A DNA stretch of 64,000 nucleotides from Clostridiales bacterium (GTDB taxonomy: Bacteria; Bacillota; Clostridia; Oscillospirales; Oscillospiraceae): assembly GCA_003150355.1 (NCBI GenBank), contig QAMJ01000011.1, forward strand, positions 291,769-355,768, read 5' to 3'. Positions within the stretch are counted from its first letter, which is position 1, and the number at the start of each line of letters is the position of its first letter. Under the pieces are notes generated by a model. The model had not been told where the DNA came from. It saw only the letters and a program-made list of their open reading frames with translations, and made no database searches. This document shows, piece by piece, positions 1-8,172 of the stretch. A program made the translations under genes and the position numbers.

Positions 1-95
1 TTGAGGATGTTCACGAAGAGGTCATTGACTTTATCAAGGGTATAAAGTATTTTTTTGATTTTTATCACCCTACCTATATAAATCCATTTTATTAA
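1..95 (+). CDS. C-terminal end of an unidentified protein (partial)
   Basis: The frame beginning at base 3 stays open from the window edge to a TAA at 93-95 and encodes about 30 residues rich in aromatic residues (it ends in YINPFY). A hairpin overlaps the stop codon, as expected for the end of a transcription unit. The start lies outside the window and the fragment is too short for family assignment. It is called a gene end because of the open frame plus the hairpin, not because of any recognised motif. Confidence 0.45.
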   Translation, partial: EDVHEEVIDFIKGIKYFFDFYHPTYINPFY

Positions 96-129
96 TGGGC
101 CGCCTCTGAAACCAGCCGCGGCCCATTAA
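92..129 (+). terminator. Hairpin after the partial gene, probable terminator
   Basis: There is a perfect 12-bp inverted repeat (arms 92-103 and 118-129, GC-rich core GGGCCGC) with a 14-nt loop. It lies between the end of the partial plus-strand gene and the end of the minus-strand TRAP gene at 164. Neither side has a strong T-tract, so it may act weakly in both directions. Confidence 0.55.
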
Positions 130-163
130 GTTTATCGATTGCGTTAATTACGAGCAGTCCGCA

Positions 164-1297
164 TCATGCGAACATGTCCATGTAGTCCTCCATGCCGATG
201 TAAGAACCGAGGCCGAGCTCCTCGCGCAGTTCCTGAACAAACACGTAGACAGCCTTATAGTCCTCGTTCTCGCAATACTTTGCGATGACGGGAGCAACTG
301 CGGTGCGGGCTTCATCACGGTCGATAACGCTGACTTTGAGACCCTTTTCCTCAAAGGTCTTGTATGCGTTGGCCTGGGAGACAACGAAGGTGTCGCAGCA
401 GGCCTGACGGCCTACCTCAACAGCGCCGATCAGCCAGCCCTGTTCTTCAGCGGTGAGGCTGTTCCAGACCATATCGCTGCACACAAACAGCGGGGATGCA
501 GTCGCGTGGCCGCTCTTTACACAGTACTTTGCGGTCTCATAGGTGCCCGAGGTGATGGTGGAGCAGGCGGTGTCCTCAAAGCCGTCGATAACGCCGGTCT
601 GCATTGCGTTGTAGACCTCGCTGTAGCCCATGGGAGTGGCGACAAAGCCCATTGCGGTGTACATATCAAGATGCATCTGAGCCGTCATGGAGCGGAGCTT
701 TATCTTGGAAGCGTCGGCGAGGGAATCAAGGGGCTTGTTCAGGAAGAAGTCACGGGCGGCATTGTACAGGAAGCCGACTGCGTGGACGGTGGTCTCCTCG
801 TATACCTTGTCAAGATATCCTCTTGCAAAGTCAGAGCTGACGACTGCGTTCTGGAGCTCCTGATTTGCCCAGCCTTCATCGTCGGTGTAGAGATAAGGCA
901 GGTCGAAGGCTTCGAGAGCGTGGGTGAAGTTGGAAAGAGAAGCAGCGTTGAAGATCGCGCAGTCCACAGTGCCGAGCTGGAGGCACTCGAATATGGCGGT
1001 CTCATCGCCCAGCTGGCCGCCGGCGTAAACGTCAAGCTGCAGAGTGCCGCCGGAGACTTCGTCAAGGTACTTGTTCATAGCGATGAGCGCCTGAGTATAG
1101 CCGTGCGTCTCATCCCAAGCGGTGGGCATGGAGGTCTTGAGCAGGCGGACGTCCTTAGCGGGCTCAGCAGATGCAGCTGCGTCGTTTGCCGCCGGGGCCG
1201 GGGCAGAAGTCGCCGCGGGCTGAGTGCTGCTGCCGCATGCGGTAAGTACAGCCAGAGTCATAACCAATGCAAGGATAATTGAGATAGCCTTTTTCAT
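164..1297 (-). CDS. dctP: TRAP transporter solute-binding lipoprotein, DctP family
   Basis: 377 residues. The N-terminus has a lipoprotein signal peptide (basic MKK, hydrophobic stretch, lipobox LTAC with the Cys near residue 20), then an alanine-rich linker and a DctP-type fold. Features typical of the family include the AGGQLGDE-like segment, a conserved SEVYNAMQTGVIDG helix region and the Arg region around LRSM that binds the substrate carboxylate. The start at 1297 is chosen because AGGAGAAAT lies just upstream and the signal peptide begins there; the frame stays open further upstream, but that part has no signal sequence. No DctQ or DctM membrane genes are next to it, so it is an orphan binding protein in this window. 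It should capture a carboxylate outside the membrane. The promoter region is shared with the divergent GntR gene, which probably regulates it. Confidence 0.9.
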   Translation of the reverse strand: MKKAISIILALVMTLAVLTACGSSTQPAATSAPAPAANDAAASAEPAKDVRLLKTSMPTAWDETHGYTQALIAMNKYLDEVSGGTLQLDVYAGGQLGDETAIFECLQLGTVDCAIFNAASLSNFTHALEAFDLPYLYTDDEGWANQELQNAVVSSDFARGYLDKVYEETTVHAVGFLYNAARDFFLNKPLDSLADASKIKLRSMTAQMHLDMYTAMGFVATPMGYSEVYNAMQTGVIDGFEDTACSTITSGTYETAKYCVKSGHATASPLFVCSDMVWNSLTAEEQGWLIGAVEVGRQACCDTFVVSQANAYKTFEEKGLKVSVIDRDEARTAVAPVIAKYCENEDYKAVYVFVQELREELGLGSYIGMEDYMDMFA

Positions 1298-1373
1298 TAA
1301 TATTTCTCCTTTTTTTGTTTTTCCGGTTCTTTGCCGATTTCCGTGTCGATAACGCGCCATATCACGTGTGATG

Positions 1374-1383
1374 TATGACGTAT
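1374..1383. promoter_or_regulatory. Candidate GntR operator, copy 1
   Basis: TATGACGTAT occurs here and again at 1479-1488 in the same orientation within the divergent dctP/gntR intergenic region. This copy lies just downstream of the predicted -10 box of the dctP promoter, where a bound repressor would block transcription. Assignment to the neighbouring GntR protein is inference. Confidence 0.4.
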
Positions 1384-1396
1384 TATGTCTGTGTTT

Positions 1397-1425
1397 ATAA
1401 TACGCTTACATATAAATGATTTCAA
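1397..1425 (-). promoter_or_regulatory. Sigma-A promoter for dctP
   Basis: On the minus strand TTGAAA (1420-1425) and TATTAT (1397-1402) are separated by exactly 17 bp, about 100 bp upstream of the dctP start codon. Confidence 0.55.
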
Positions 1426-1478
1426 TTGACATTTTCGCTGAATAAGCGACACGAATTTTGTGGAAAACGCTTAACACA

Positions 1479-1488
1479 TATGACGTAT
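1479..1488. promoter_or_regulatory. Candidate GntR operator, copy 2
   Basis: This is the second copy of TATGACGTAT. It lies 6 bp upstream of the -35 box of the gntR promoter and is followed by GACCAC. The reverse strand therefore reads GTGGTCATACGTCATATG, which resembles the TGGT-type half sites used by FadR-family regulators. Confidence 0.4.
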
Positions 1489-1494
1489 GACCAC

Positions 1495-1522
1495 TTGATT
1501 TTTGCCTCATATGTGGTATAAT
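1495..1522 (+). promoter_or_regulatory. Sigma-A promoter for the GntR regulator
   Basis: TTGATT (1495-1500) and TATAAT (1517-1522) are separated by 16 bp, 35 bp upstream of the TTG start codon. Confidence 0.6.
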
Positions 1523-1557
1523 TTTTATATTATGTAAGTTGAGGAAAAGGTGATAAT

Positions 1558-2250
1558 TTGCAGAGCAAGACTCTTTCTGAAAATATAGCCGACAGAATAA
1601 AGCAGCGGATCATCGTCGGCAAATATGCCGTCGGCACGCAGCTGCCGAACGAGCAGGAGCTGGCAGACTCGCTCAATGTCAGCCGCACTACGATACGGGA
1701 AGCGGTGAAGCTTCTTGTTTCCCGCCGTGTCCTGGAGATAGAGCGCGGCAAGGGTACCTTTGTGGCTGCGATACCGGGTCTGAGCGAGGATCCGTTCGGC
1801 CTTGAGTTTGTGAACGAAGACATCCTGAAGTCCAATCTTTCCCAGTTCAGGAGCATCATTGAGCCGGAAGTATGCGCGCTGGCGGCAGCAAACGCTTCCG
1901 CGCATCAGCTGGACGATATGAAGCATCTGGTCGTCAGGATGAACGAGATCAGCTGTCTTGTCGTTGAAAGCTCGGTTGACGAGTGGATCGACGAATTCAT
2001 TGATCAGGAGATCGCGTTCCATACGTTGATATACAAGATGACTCGTAACGTTGTCTTTGAGCGTATGACTAATATTATCTCCCGCTCGGTAATCATAAAT
2101 TCCACGGCGCTGAACTACCGGCAGGGCTTTGATTTCACTAAGTATACGGAGCTGCACACAACGCTTTATGAAGCCATTGCCTCAAGGAATCCGGAAATCG
2201 CCCGGAAACACGGCCAGGAGCATATGGAGACCTTCAAGCTGTTCACATGA
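1558..2250 (+). CDS. GntR-family transcriptional regulator, FadR/FCD subfamily
   Basis: 230 residues. An N-terminal winged helix-turn-helix (about residues 5-70) contains the typical GTQLPNEQELA and NVSRTTIREAVKLL segments. It is followed by an all-helical FCD ligand domain with the expected acidic/histidine residues (HQLDD, DQEIAFH, and the final HGQEHMETFK). The start is a TTG at 1558 preceded by GAGGAAAAGGTG. The gene is divergent from dctP and shares its control region, which contains two TATGACGTAT repeats. FCD regulators commonly sense organic acids or acyl-CoA-related ligands, so control of the neighbouring transporter, and possibly of the metabolic island, is likely but inferred. Confidence 0.9.
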   Translation: MQSKTLSENIADRIKQRIIVGKYAVGTQLPNEQELADSLNVSRTTIREAVKLLVSRRVLEIERGKGTFVAAIPGLSEDPFGLEFVNEDILKSNLSQFRSIIEPEVCALAAANASAHQLDDMKHLVVRMNEISCLVVESSVDEWIDEFIDQEIAFHTLIYKMTRNVVFERMTNIISRSVIINSTALNYRQGFDFTKYTELHTTLYEAIASRNPEIARKHGQEHMETFKLFT

Positions 2251-2300
2251 CGCCGGGCAGCAATTGAGACAGCGTCGATTTAAACCGCATAAGCGCAGAA

Positions 2301-2334
2301 AAGTCCTGAAATCTTGCGATTTCAGGACTTTTTA
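2301..2334 (+). terminator. Rho-independent terminator after gntR
   Basis: A perfect 13-bp stem (2301-2313 with 2318-2330) with a TTGC loop ends in TTTTTATT. It lies between the convergent gntR and symporter genes. The opposite strand carries TTTT as well, so it may serve both. Confidence 0.85.
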
Positions 2335-2348
2335 TTATAGATTGCAGC

Positions 2349-3791
2349 TTACGCCTGCGCTTTGGCTTTGTTTTCCGGGAGCGCTTCCTGCGCTTCCATA
2401 TATCTCCTGTACCCATCGGAGATCTTTTCCTTACTCGACAGCGTGATCGGGATAAGGATGATGAGGCACACCGCCGTTGCCGGCCACAGCGGCGCGATGC
2501 CGAACGGATTGCCGGCGAAGAACCAGCCAGCAGCGACGATGCCGCCGCCCATCATTGACCAGAACGCGGCGCGGCTGTTGACTCTCGGCCATGCCAGAGC
2601 CGCAAGGAGGACTACGCCGACGACGGAACGGATCTGGAACGCGCCCAGCATCTGGTTGAGAATGGAGCTTGCGCCCATGCCGAGCCACGTACCTGCGATA
2701 CCGGCAATGACGATAACTACATATGAAAAGCGCAGCTGCTGCTTTTCGCTTGCGTGCGGATTGATGACCGCGCAGTAAAGGTCCTTTGTGAAGGTACCTG
2801 AAATGACCATGAGAAGAGACGGCGCAGTGGACCAGATAGCGGCGATTATCGCCATGCTGACCAGACCGCCGAATATCGGGCCGACGCTGTTTGCCATGGC
2901 ATACAGCGCGCTGCCGGAGCTGATGTCGGGAAGATAGACCTTGGCACAGATGCCGATGATCGCAGGCATGAGCGCAAAGGGCAGAGTGAGAAGCCCCGCG
3001 ATTATCATGCCGCCGTTGGCGCTTTTCTTATCCTTTGAGCCGAAGAGCGCGGCAGTGACATTGGAGGAGGCGAGGAACGAGATAGCCGTACCGAGCGCGC
3101 TGGCAAGCGTATTCATCGGCTTTGCGCCGATTATGCTGAAATAGCTTGCGGGAAGGTCGGACCTGAGAGCGTCGAGTCCGCCTATGTGCCGGACGGAGAA
3201 GAAAGCGACGATGGACATACCGGCAATCATAACCGCGGTGTGCAGAACGCCCATCCACGAAACGCCGACCATGCCGCCGAAAACAGCAATGATGATGAAG
3301 ACAAAGGTTATCGCCCATGTGCACACGGTGCTGTCAATACCGAGCAGGGGCGCAAGAATGGTGGACGCAGCGGAGGCCTGTGTGGAGAAGAATATAAGAT
3401 ATACCAGCGCCACGACAAAAATCATCACAATGCGTACCTTTTCGCCGAACATGGCCGCGTAGCACTGCGGGATCGTCATCGCGTTGTGCTTTGCCGCCAT
3501 GGAGCGGTAGAATTTGGAGACCGTCGGCACGACAAGGAAACAGCCGATAGCCATGCCCCAGTTTGCCCAGATCGCGTTTGACAGGCCGCCGTTGAATGCG
3601 TTCTGCGCGTTGCCGATAGTTCCGGAGCCGGCGATTATCTCGGAGAACAGCAGGGCTGCGACGACTATCATCGGCATGGAGCGGCTCGCGGTATAAAAGG
3701 AGCTTGTATTCTCCTTGGCGCGTTTCATAAAATATAGAGAGACGAGGGACGAGAAGAGCACATATCCCACTATCATAATTATCTGTATCAT
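2349..3791 (-). CDS. Sodium:solute symporter family protein (SSS)
   Basis: 480 residues with about 12-13 hydrophobic helices and the LeuT-like SSS organisation. The N-terminus (YFMKRAKENTSSFYTASRS, then an EIIAGSGTIGNAQNAF segment) matches the family pattern of residues lining the substrate and sodium sites. It should co-transport a small solute, probably a carboxylate or amino-acid-like compound, with sodium. It lies downstream of the CoA-transferase gene but behind a GC-rich hairpin (3834-3873), so its expression may depend on read-through or on an unseen promoter. AAGGGAAAATTT precedes the ATG. The substrate cannot be deduced from the sequence. Confidence 0.85.
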   Translation of the reverse strand: MIQIIMIVGYVLFSSLVSLYFMKRAKENTSSFYTASRSMPMIVVAALLFSEIIAGSGTIGNAQNAFNGGLSNAIWANWGMAIGCFLVVPTVSKFYRSMAAKHNAMTIPQCYAAMFGEKVRIVMIFVVALVYLIFFSTQASAASTILAPLLGIDSTVCTWAITFVFIIIAVFGGMVGVSWMGVLHTAVMIAGMSIVAFFSVRHIGGLDALRSDLPASYFSIIGAKPMNTLASALGTAISFLASSNVTAALFGSKDKKSANGGMIIAGLLTLPFALMPAIIGICAKVYLPDISSGSALYAMANSVGPIFGGLVSMAIIAAIWSTAPSLLMVISGTFTKDLYCAVINPHASEKQQLRFSYVVIVIAGIAGTWLGMGASSILNQMLGAFQIRSVVGVVLLAALAWPRVNSRAAFWSMMGGGIVAAGWFFAGNPFGIAPLWPATAVCLIILIPITLSSKEKISDGYRRYMEAQEALPENKAKAQA

Positions 3792-3833
3792 AAATTTTCC
3801 CTTAGTGATGCGGCCTCTTTGAGCAGCAGAAAT

Positions 3834-3873
3834 CCCACCCCCGCCGCCGCTTGTGTGCCGCGGCGAGGGTGGG
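3834..3873 (-). terminator. GC-rich hairpin after the CoA-transferase gene
   Basis: CCCACCC/GGGTGGG and CGCCGC/GCGGCG arms form a long stem about 35 bp past the CoA-transferase stop codon on the minus strand. The following ATTTCT is a poor T-tract, so it may be a partial terminator or an RNA 3'-end stabiliser. Confidence 0.5.
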
Positions 3874-3906
3874 TCCGTAGTTCTTTATTTTGCTGTGGAT
3901 TTACGC

Positions 3907-5121
3907 TTATACCTTGCGGATCACGCCGGACTCGTAAAGCTTAGCGATCTCCGCCTTGTCATAACCGAGGTCGGAAAGGATATCCTCGTTGTCCATACCG
4001 ATGGTGGGGCAGCCTCTCCAGATCTGGCCGGGATTGTTGGTGACAGCGGGAACGAGCGCAACGCCCTTGAGGTGGCGGCCGTCAACGGCATCCCACTCCT
4101 TGATGGTGTGGCGTGCGACGTAATGGGGCTGGGTCTCCATCATCTCGTAGGTCATAACACGGCTGCACGGAACGCCCATGCCGCACAGAATATTCTCGAC
4201 CTCGATGGCATCGTGGGTGTTGCAGAGCTCCTTGACCTTGGCTTCGAGGATGGTGCCGCCCTCTGTGCCTATCTTTGCAAAGTTCTGAGTGGTGGGGAAC
4301 GGATCGACGCCGAACTCATAGCCGAAGTACTTCAGGCCGCGCTTCATAACGCCTGCGCCGAGGAACATGAGGTAGACATAGTTGCCGTCCTTGCAGCGGT
4401 AGGTGCCCCATGCGGCGGTGATGTCATTGTGAGCGCCGAGCGGAGCGGCGGTCTTGCGGTCGTTGAAGTAGTCCATGGGCAGCTTGTTCTGGAATCTTGC
4501 GGCCATCTCGAACTGAGCGATATCGAAGCTCTCGCCCTTGCCGGTCTTGTCGGCATAGCGCAGAGCGGCGAGAATGTTTGCAAGTCCGCTCAGACCGGCG
4601 AGGTAATCGGTGGGGACTTCGCGGCCGGCCAGAGGCTCTCTGTCCTTGAAGCCCTGAAGTGCCATGTAGCCAGAGAACGCCTGGCAGACGGGGTCATAGC
4701 AGCCGCGGCTGACGTAGTCGGGATCGCCGCTCTGGCCGTAGCCGGAGAAGTGGGCGATGACGAGCTTGGGATTCCAGGACCAGAGGACCTCATCGGTCAG
4801 GCCCCACTTGGTGTAGGTGCCGCCCTTGGAGGACTCGATGAAGATATCGGCGTTGGTGAGAAGCTTCTTCAGGATCTCGCGTCCCTCGGGAGAGGGGATA
4901 TCGAGAGAGATGTTTCTCATGTTCTTGCGGTCGCACTCGGCGCCCATGCCGCCTTTGCCGCGGTTGGTGTCAGGGGACTTGGTGCTTTCGATCCAGATAA
5001 CGTCAGCGCCCATTTCCGCCATCAGGGAGGCGGCAATAGGTCCGGCGACGACGGTAGATGCATTGACGACGGTCACGCCGCGAAGCATACCAAATTCGGG
5101 AACATCAGCTCTTTTTGCCAT
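3907..5121 (-). CDS. Family III (CaiB/BaiF) CoA-transferase, CaiB-like
   Basis: 404 residues, the usual length. Family III enzymes move CoA between carboxylic acids through a mixed anhydride on an Asp; here Asp172 in PTDYLAGL fits that position. Several stretches resemble enteric CaiB (L-carnitine/crotonobetaine CoA-transferase) as I remember it: DIFIESSKG, LTDEVLW, NPKLVIAHFSG and NNPGQIWRG. It is the last gene of the sigma-54 operon with the CaiA-like dehydrogenase and the anion transporter (58-bp spacing). Likely role: passing CoA from the reduced product to the incoming unsaturated acid, so that ATP is needed only for priming by the ligase encoded on the other operon. The exact substrate (carnitine type or other enoate) is unknown. 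Confidence 0.88.
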   Translation of the reverse strand: MAKRADVPEFGMLRGVTVVNASTVVAGPIAASLMAEMGADVIWIESTKSPDTNRGKGGMGAECDRKNMRNISLDIPSPEGREILKKLLTNADIFIESSKGGTYTKWGLTDEVLWSWNPKLVIAHFSGYGQSGDPDYVSRGCYDPVCQAFSGYMALQGFKDREPLAGREVPTDYLAGLSGLANILAALRYADKTGKGESFDIAQFEMAARFQNKLPMDYFNDRKTAAPLGAHNDITAAWGTYRCKDGNYVYLMFLGAGVMKRGLKYFGYEFGVDPFPTTQNFAKIGTEGGTILEAKVKELCNTHDAIEVENILCGMGVPCSRVMTYEMMETQPHYVARHTIKEWDAVDGRHLKGVALVPAVTNNPGQIWRGCPTIGMDNEDILSDLGYDKAEIAKLYESGVIRKV

Positions 5122-5179
5122 TTGTATATACCTCTTTTCTTATAAATCTAACTAATGAACTATCGGACGGCGCGTCTTA

Positions 5180-6595
5180 TCAGCAGTAGCCGAGGAGCTT
5201 CCACACGGGGATGCTGGCCATGCAGGCGATGAGGTTCACGACCATGTAAACGATGTTCATCTGGAAGGTATCCTTGAAGGAGACCATCTTGTCATTTGTT
5301 GCAGCAAGGCAGGTAGCAACAGTGACGTTGTTGCCGGCGTAGTGCCAGCAGAGAGTTGCGCAGTAGCCGGAGAAGAGGATTGGGAATGCGTGGATACCGT
5401 ACTGAGAGCAGAGTCCGCCGAAGATAGCCCAGATGATGGTGATAGCGGCAGTCTGGGAGACGACGAGGATACGCATCAGGTAAACGACGATGCAGATAAC
5501 GGGGATGAGGATCCAGATGTTGCTTGCAACAGGAGCGAGCACGGGAGCCAGGACCTTTGCCAGATAGCTCGACCAGCCCATCTTGGAGAGCATGGAAGCG
5601 AGGGTGTAGACAGTGCCGATGAAGACGACGGAGGACCATGCGATGGAGTTCTTGAAGTCGGGTCCCTTGAGAACGCCGGTGATGAACATGAGCAGGAGAA
5701 CGATCATCGAAACGAGAGTTGCGTTGATGCCGGTGACAGCCGTGGTCATCCAGCCGATCAGAGCTGCGACGAGCAGGACTGCGGTGATCTTCTCGACCTT
5801 GGTCATCTTACCGAGTGCGGCGAGCTGGGTCTTTGCAAGGCCGGTCTCGACAGCTGCCGTGTTGGTGGACTTGGGGTTGTAGAGAGCAATGATGGCGAGG
5901 AAGGAGAGGACCATGATGACGACCATCCACAGCCAGGTGCCGGAGAACCAGCTCATCCAATGCATGCCTGCGGCCTGCTCATCGGGCATCATGCCGATAA
6001 GAGTTGCCACGGGGACTGCGCCGGAGAAGAACGCCATGCCGACGATAGTGGTGATGATAACAACTGCGCCGTAGAGGCCGCGTGCGCCCTTGGAGCCCTT
6101 CTCATAGCCGAGGGACTCGGAGACCTGTGCGGAGAACGGAGCGAGGATAGCAGCCTTCGCATTCAGCGAGGGGATCAGGGGGCTGATGACGAAGCCCGCG
6201 GAGAACAGAGCAAGGACCTGACCCTTGAAGTTCTCGGGGAACACGCTCAGGATCATGTAGGACAGGCGCTTGAGCAGACCGCTCTTTGCAACGCCGGCGG
6301 AGATACCGAACGCGCCGATAACGAGCCACACGGAGGTGCCGGAGAACGGAGCGAACACGGTGCCGAAATCGGCGACTTTCCAGATGACGCAGGCGGTCAG
6401 GCCGACGAGGGTGATAACGAAGTCGGGCCATACGTTGATGACCATCCAGATGATCATGCAGACGAAGAGGCCGGCGAATCTCATGGATTCAACGGTCAGA
6501 TCCTCGGGAGGTGTTATGTTTGCGATGATGATCGCAAGGATCGCCGGGATGACAATTTTAAGGAGCTTTACAATGTCAAACTTTTTGGTTTCCAT
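5180..6595 (-). CDS. DASS/SLC13-family anion:sodium symporter
   Basis: 471 residues with about 11-13 membrane helices. The overall plan (N-terminal ITPPEDLTVESMRFAGLF, then two inverted halves with SGTSVWL and VVSQTAAITI segments in the hairpin/SNT-like regions) fits the divalent anion:Na+ symporter group that takes up di- and monocarboxylates. It is the middle gene of the caiA-like/transporter/caiB-like operon. This suggests it imports the acid that is activated and reduced, or exchanges substrate for reduced product. GAGAGGAA precedes the ATG. Enteric carnitine clusters instead use the BCCT antiporter CaiT, so the carrier class differs here. Confidence 0.82.
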   Translation of the reverse strand: METKKFDIVKLLKIVIPAILAIIIANITPPEDLTVESMRFAGLFVCMIIWMVINVWPDFVITLVGLTACVIWKVADFGTVFAPFSGTSVWLVIGAFGISAGVAKSGLLKRLSYMILSVFPENFKGQVLALFSAGFVISPLIPSLNAKAAILAPFSAQVSESLGYEKGSKGARGLYGAVVIITTIVGMAFFSGAVPVATLIGMMPDEQAAGMHWMSWFSGTWLWMVVIMVLSFLAIIALYNPKSTNTAAVETGLAKTQLAALGKMTKVEKITAVLLVAALIGWMTTAVTGINATLVSMIVLLLMFITGVLKGPDFKNSIAWSSVVFIGTVYTLASMLSKMGWSSYLAKVLAPVLAPVASNIWILIPVICIVVYLMRILVVSQTAAITIIWAIFGGLCSQYGIHAFPILFSGYCATLCWHYAGNNVTVATCLAATNDKMVSFKDTFQMNIVYMVVNLIACMASIPVWKLLGYC

Positions 6596-6647
6596 TTTTC
6601 TATTCCTCTCTTTATTTTTTTAGCAGTTTATCCGCCGGGGAAGCAGA

Positions 6648-7802
6648 TCACTTGCTTACTTCCTTGATAAGGGCGCGGCCCGCAATGTGGACCATGATCT
6701 GGTCCGTGCCGCCGCCGATGCGGTGCATACGTGCATCACGCCACAGACGCGCAACGCGGTGATCCTCGGTATAGCCGATGCCGCCGAGTATCTGCATGGC
6801 GTCGTCAGCGACCTCGAAGCCTGCCTGAGCGCAGTAGAGCTTGCACAGTGCCGCGTCAACATTGATGGGCATACCGTTGTCTTTCTTCCATGCGGTCTTG
6901 TACAGGTAGTTGCGCATGTTCTCGATCTTGATGCGCATATTGCAGAGCTTCTCCTGGATCTGCTGGTAGGAGCCGATGGGCTTGCCGAACTGGATGCGCT
7001 GCGCCGCGTAATTGAGCGCGTCATTGTAGCAGCAGGACGCGATGCCGAGGGAGTCGGCCGCGATGACCAGACGCTCGACCTCGAAGTTCTTCATAACGGT
7101 CATGAAGCCCTTGCCCTCTTCGCCGACAATGTCGCTCTCTTCGACGACGACATTGTCCAGATAGACCTCGCACATGCTGCGGGTGCGGTGGCCGACCTTG
7201 TGCATGGGCTTGACAGTGATGCCGGGGGAGTCCATGGGGACAAGCCAGGTGGTCATGGTCTGGTTGGGCTTGAGATCGGTCTTGGTGAAGTCGCGCGTCA
7301 TGCAGAGCATGTACTTTGCTCTGTCGGCGTCGGTGCAGAAGGTCTTGTGGCCGTTGATGATGACCTTGCCGTCCTTGCGGACAAAGGAGGTCGTGATCGC
7401 GTTGCTGTCGGAACCCGCCTGCGGCTCGCTGAGACCGAGGCAGAAGCCCATCGCGTCGCCGTCCAGCAGGCAGTCCATGACCTTCTTCTGCTGCTCGGGA
7501 GTGCCGAACTTGAGCATATCGTCGACCTGGAGCATAGCGCCCAGACCGGAGGGATAGCCGTGGCTGTACACCTGCTCGGCGACCATTATCATGGTCTGGG
7601 TGTCGACCTCGACTCCGCCGAACTCCTCGGGAATACCGAGCAGACCGAAGCCGGCTTCCAGTGCCGCCAGCTTGAACTCCTTGAGGGGCTTCTGCTCAGC
7701 TTCACATTTCTGAATGTAGGTTTCATCAAATTCGCCCTGAGCGAAGAACTCGTCTATGCTTTCCAGCAAGAGTTCCTGCTCTTCTGTTTTTCTGAAATCC
7801 AT
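6648..7802 (-). CDS. Acyl-CoA dehydrogenase family enoyl-CoA reductase, CaiA-like
   Basis: 384 residues with the complete acyl-CoA dehydrogenase fold. It has an N-terminal helical domain, an FAD-binding middle domain (LGLSEPQAGSDSNA and ING-HKTFCTDAD), and a C-terminal helical domain with RIQFGKPI, the QILGGIGYTEDHRVARLWRDAR motif and IGGGTDQIM. The C-terminal third resembles enteric CaiA, which runs in the reductive direction (crotonobetainyl-CoA to butyrobetainyl-CoA) with electrons from FixAB. It is the first gene of the leftward sigma-54 operon, with AAAGGAG before the ATG and a -24/-12 promoter 70 bp upstream. FixA/FixB homologues are encoded on the divergent sigma-54 operon, so they are its likely electron donors. 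The direction of catalysis is inference from context. Confidence 0.88.
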   Translation of the reverse strand: MDFRKTEEQELLLESIDEFFAQGEFDETYIQKCEAEQKPLKEFKLAALEAGFGLLGIPEEFGGVEVDTQTMIMVAEQVYSHGYPSGLGAMLQVDDMLKFGTPEQQKKVMDCLLDGDAMGFCLGLSEPQAGSDSNAITTSFVRKDGKVIINGHKTFCTDADRAKYMLCMTRDFTKTDLKPNQTMTTWLVPMDSPGITVKPMHKVGHRTRSMCEVYLDNVVVEESDIVGEEGKGFMTVMKNFEVERLVIAADSLGIASCCYNDALNYAAQRIQFGKPIGSYQQIQEKLCNMRIKIENMRNYLYKTAWKKDNGMPINVDAALCKLYCAQAGFEVADDAMQILGGIGYTEDHRVARLWRDARMHRIGGGTDQIMVHIAGRALIKEVSK

Positions 7803-7872
7803 ACGTTCTCCTTTCTGTATGTTCAGTTTTTGCTGCCGTTAATTTTGTGGCAATCGTACAGCCCTATAATCC

Positions 7873-7887
7873 GCAACAAACGTGCCA
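7873..7887 (-). promoter_or_regulatory. Sigma-54 (-24/-12) promoter of the leftward operon
   Basis: The minus strand reads TGGCACG-TTTG-TTGC. The invariant GG and GC have the required 10-bp spacing, and the element matches the textbook consensus. It lies 70 bp upstream of the CaiA-like gene and should need the adjacent AAA+ activator. Confidence 0.9.
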
Positions 7888-7965
7888 ACTGTTCCGTCGC
7901 GGTAAAAAATTATTTTTTCGACAAATTTTCCTGCCGCTCGGCGTGGTTTTTCCCATGTGCTTCTT

Positions 7966-8003
7966 AAAAACAGGGCGGCGCCGGTGCGATGACCGGCGCC
8001 GCC
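7966..8003 (-). terminator. Strong minus-strand terminator upstream of the sigma-54 promoter
   Basis: A perfect 12-bp GC-only stem (7974-7985 with 7992-8003, core GGCGGCGCC) is followed on the minus strand by CTGTTTTTAAG. No minus-strand coding sequence lies upstream of it before 8250. It either insulates the leftward operon from read-through or ends a short RNA transcribed from the 8004-8250 interval. Confidence 0.6.
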
Positions 8004-8064
8004 GCCATATTTCCCCGCTTTCAGACCTGTGTCCCAAGGCGAATTGTTAAAAGCGTATCACAGA

Positions 8065-8098
8065 ACAAAAGTGTAGCGTACGTCCGCTACACTTTTGT
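8065..8098. promoter_or_regulatory. Palindrome, candidate enhancer (UAS) for the sigma-54 activator
   Basis: A perfect inverted repeat with 14-bp arms (8065-8078 and 8085-8098, core GTGTAGCG...CGCTACAC) surrounds a 6-bp centre. It lies about 190 bp upstream of the leftward -24/-12 promoter and 60 bp upstream of the activator's own -10 box. That is the usual place for activator dimers. There is no T-tract beyond TTTTGT, so it is less likely to be a terminator. Confidence 0.5.
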
Positions 8099-8143
8099 AT
8101 TATTGCATACACTGCCGTCACAATGTACAAACTAATTTATTAA

Positions 8144-8172
8144 TTGACAGGTCGGTGCAGAGATTATATAAT
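8144..8172 (+). promoter_or_regulatory. Consensus sigma-A promoter of the activator gene
   Basis: TTGACA (8144-8149) and TATAAT (8167-8172) are both perfect consensus hexamers with a 17-bp spacer, 80 bp upstream of the ATG at 8252. The activator should therefore be made by the housekeeping sigma factor. Confidence 0.85.
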
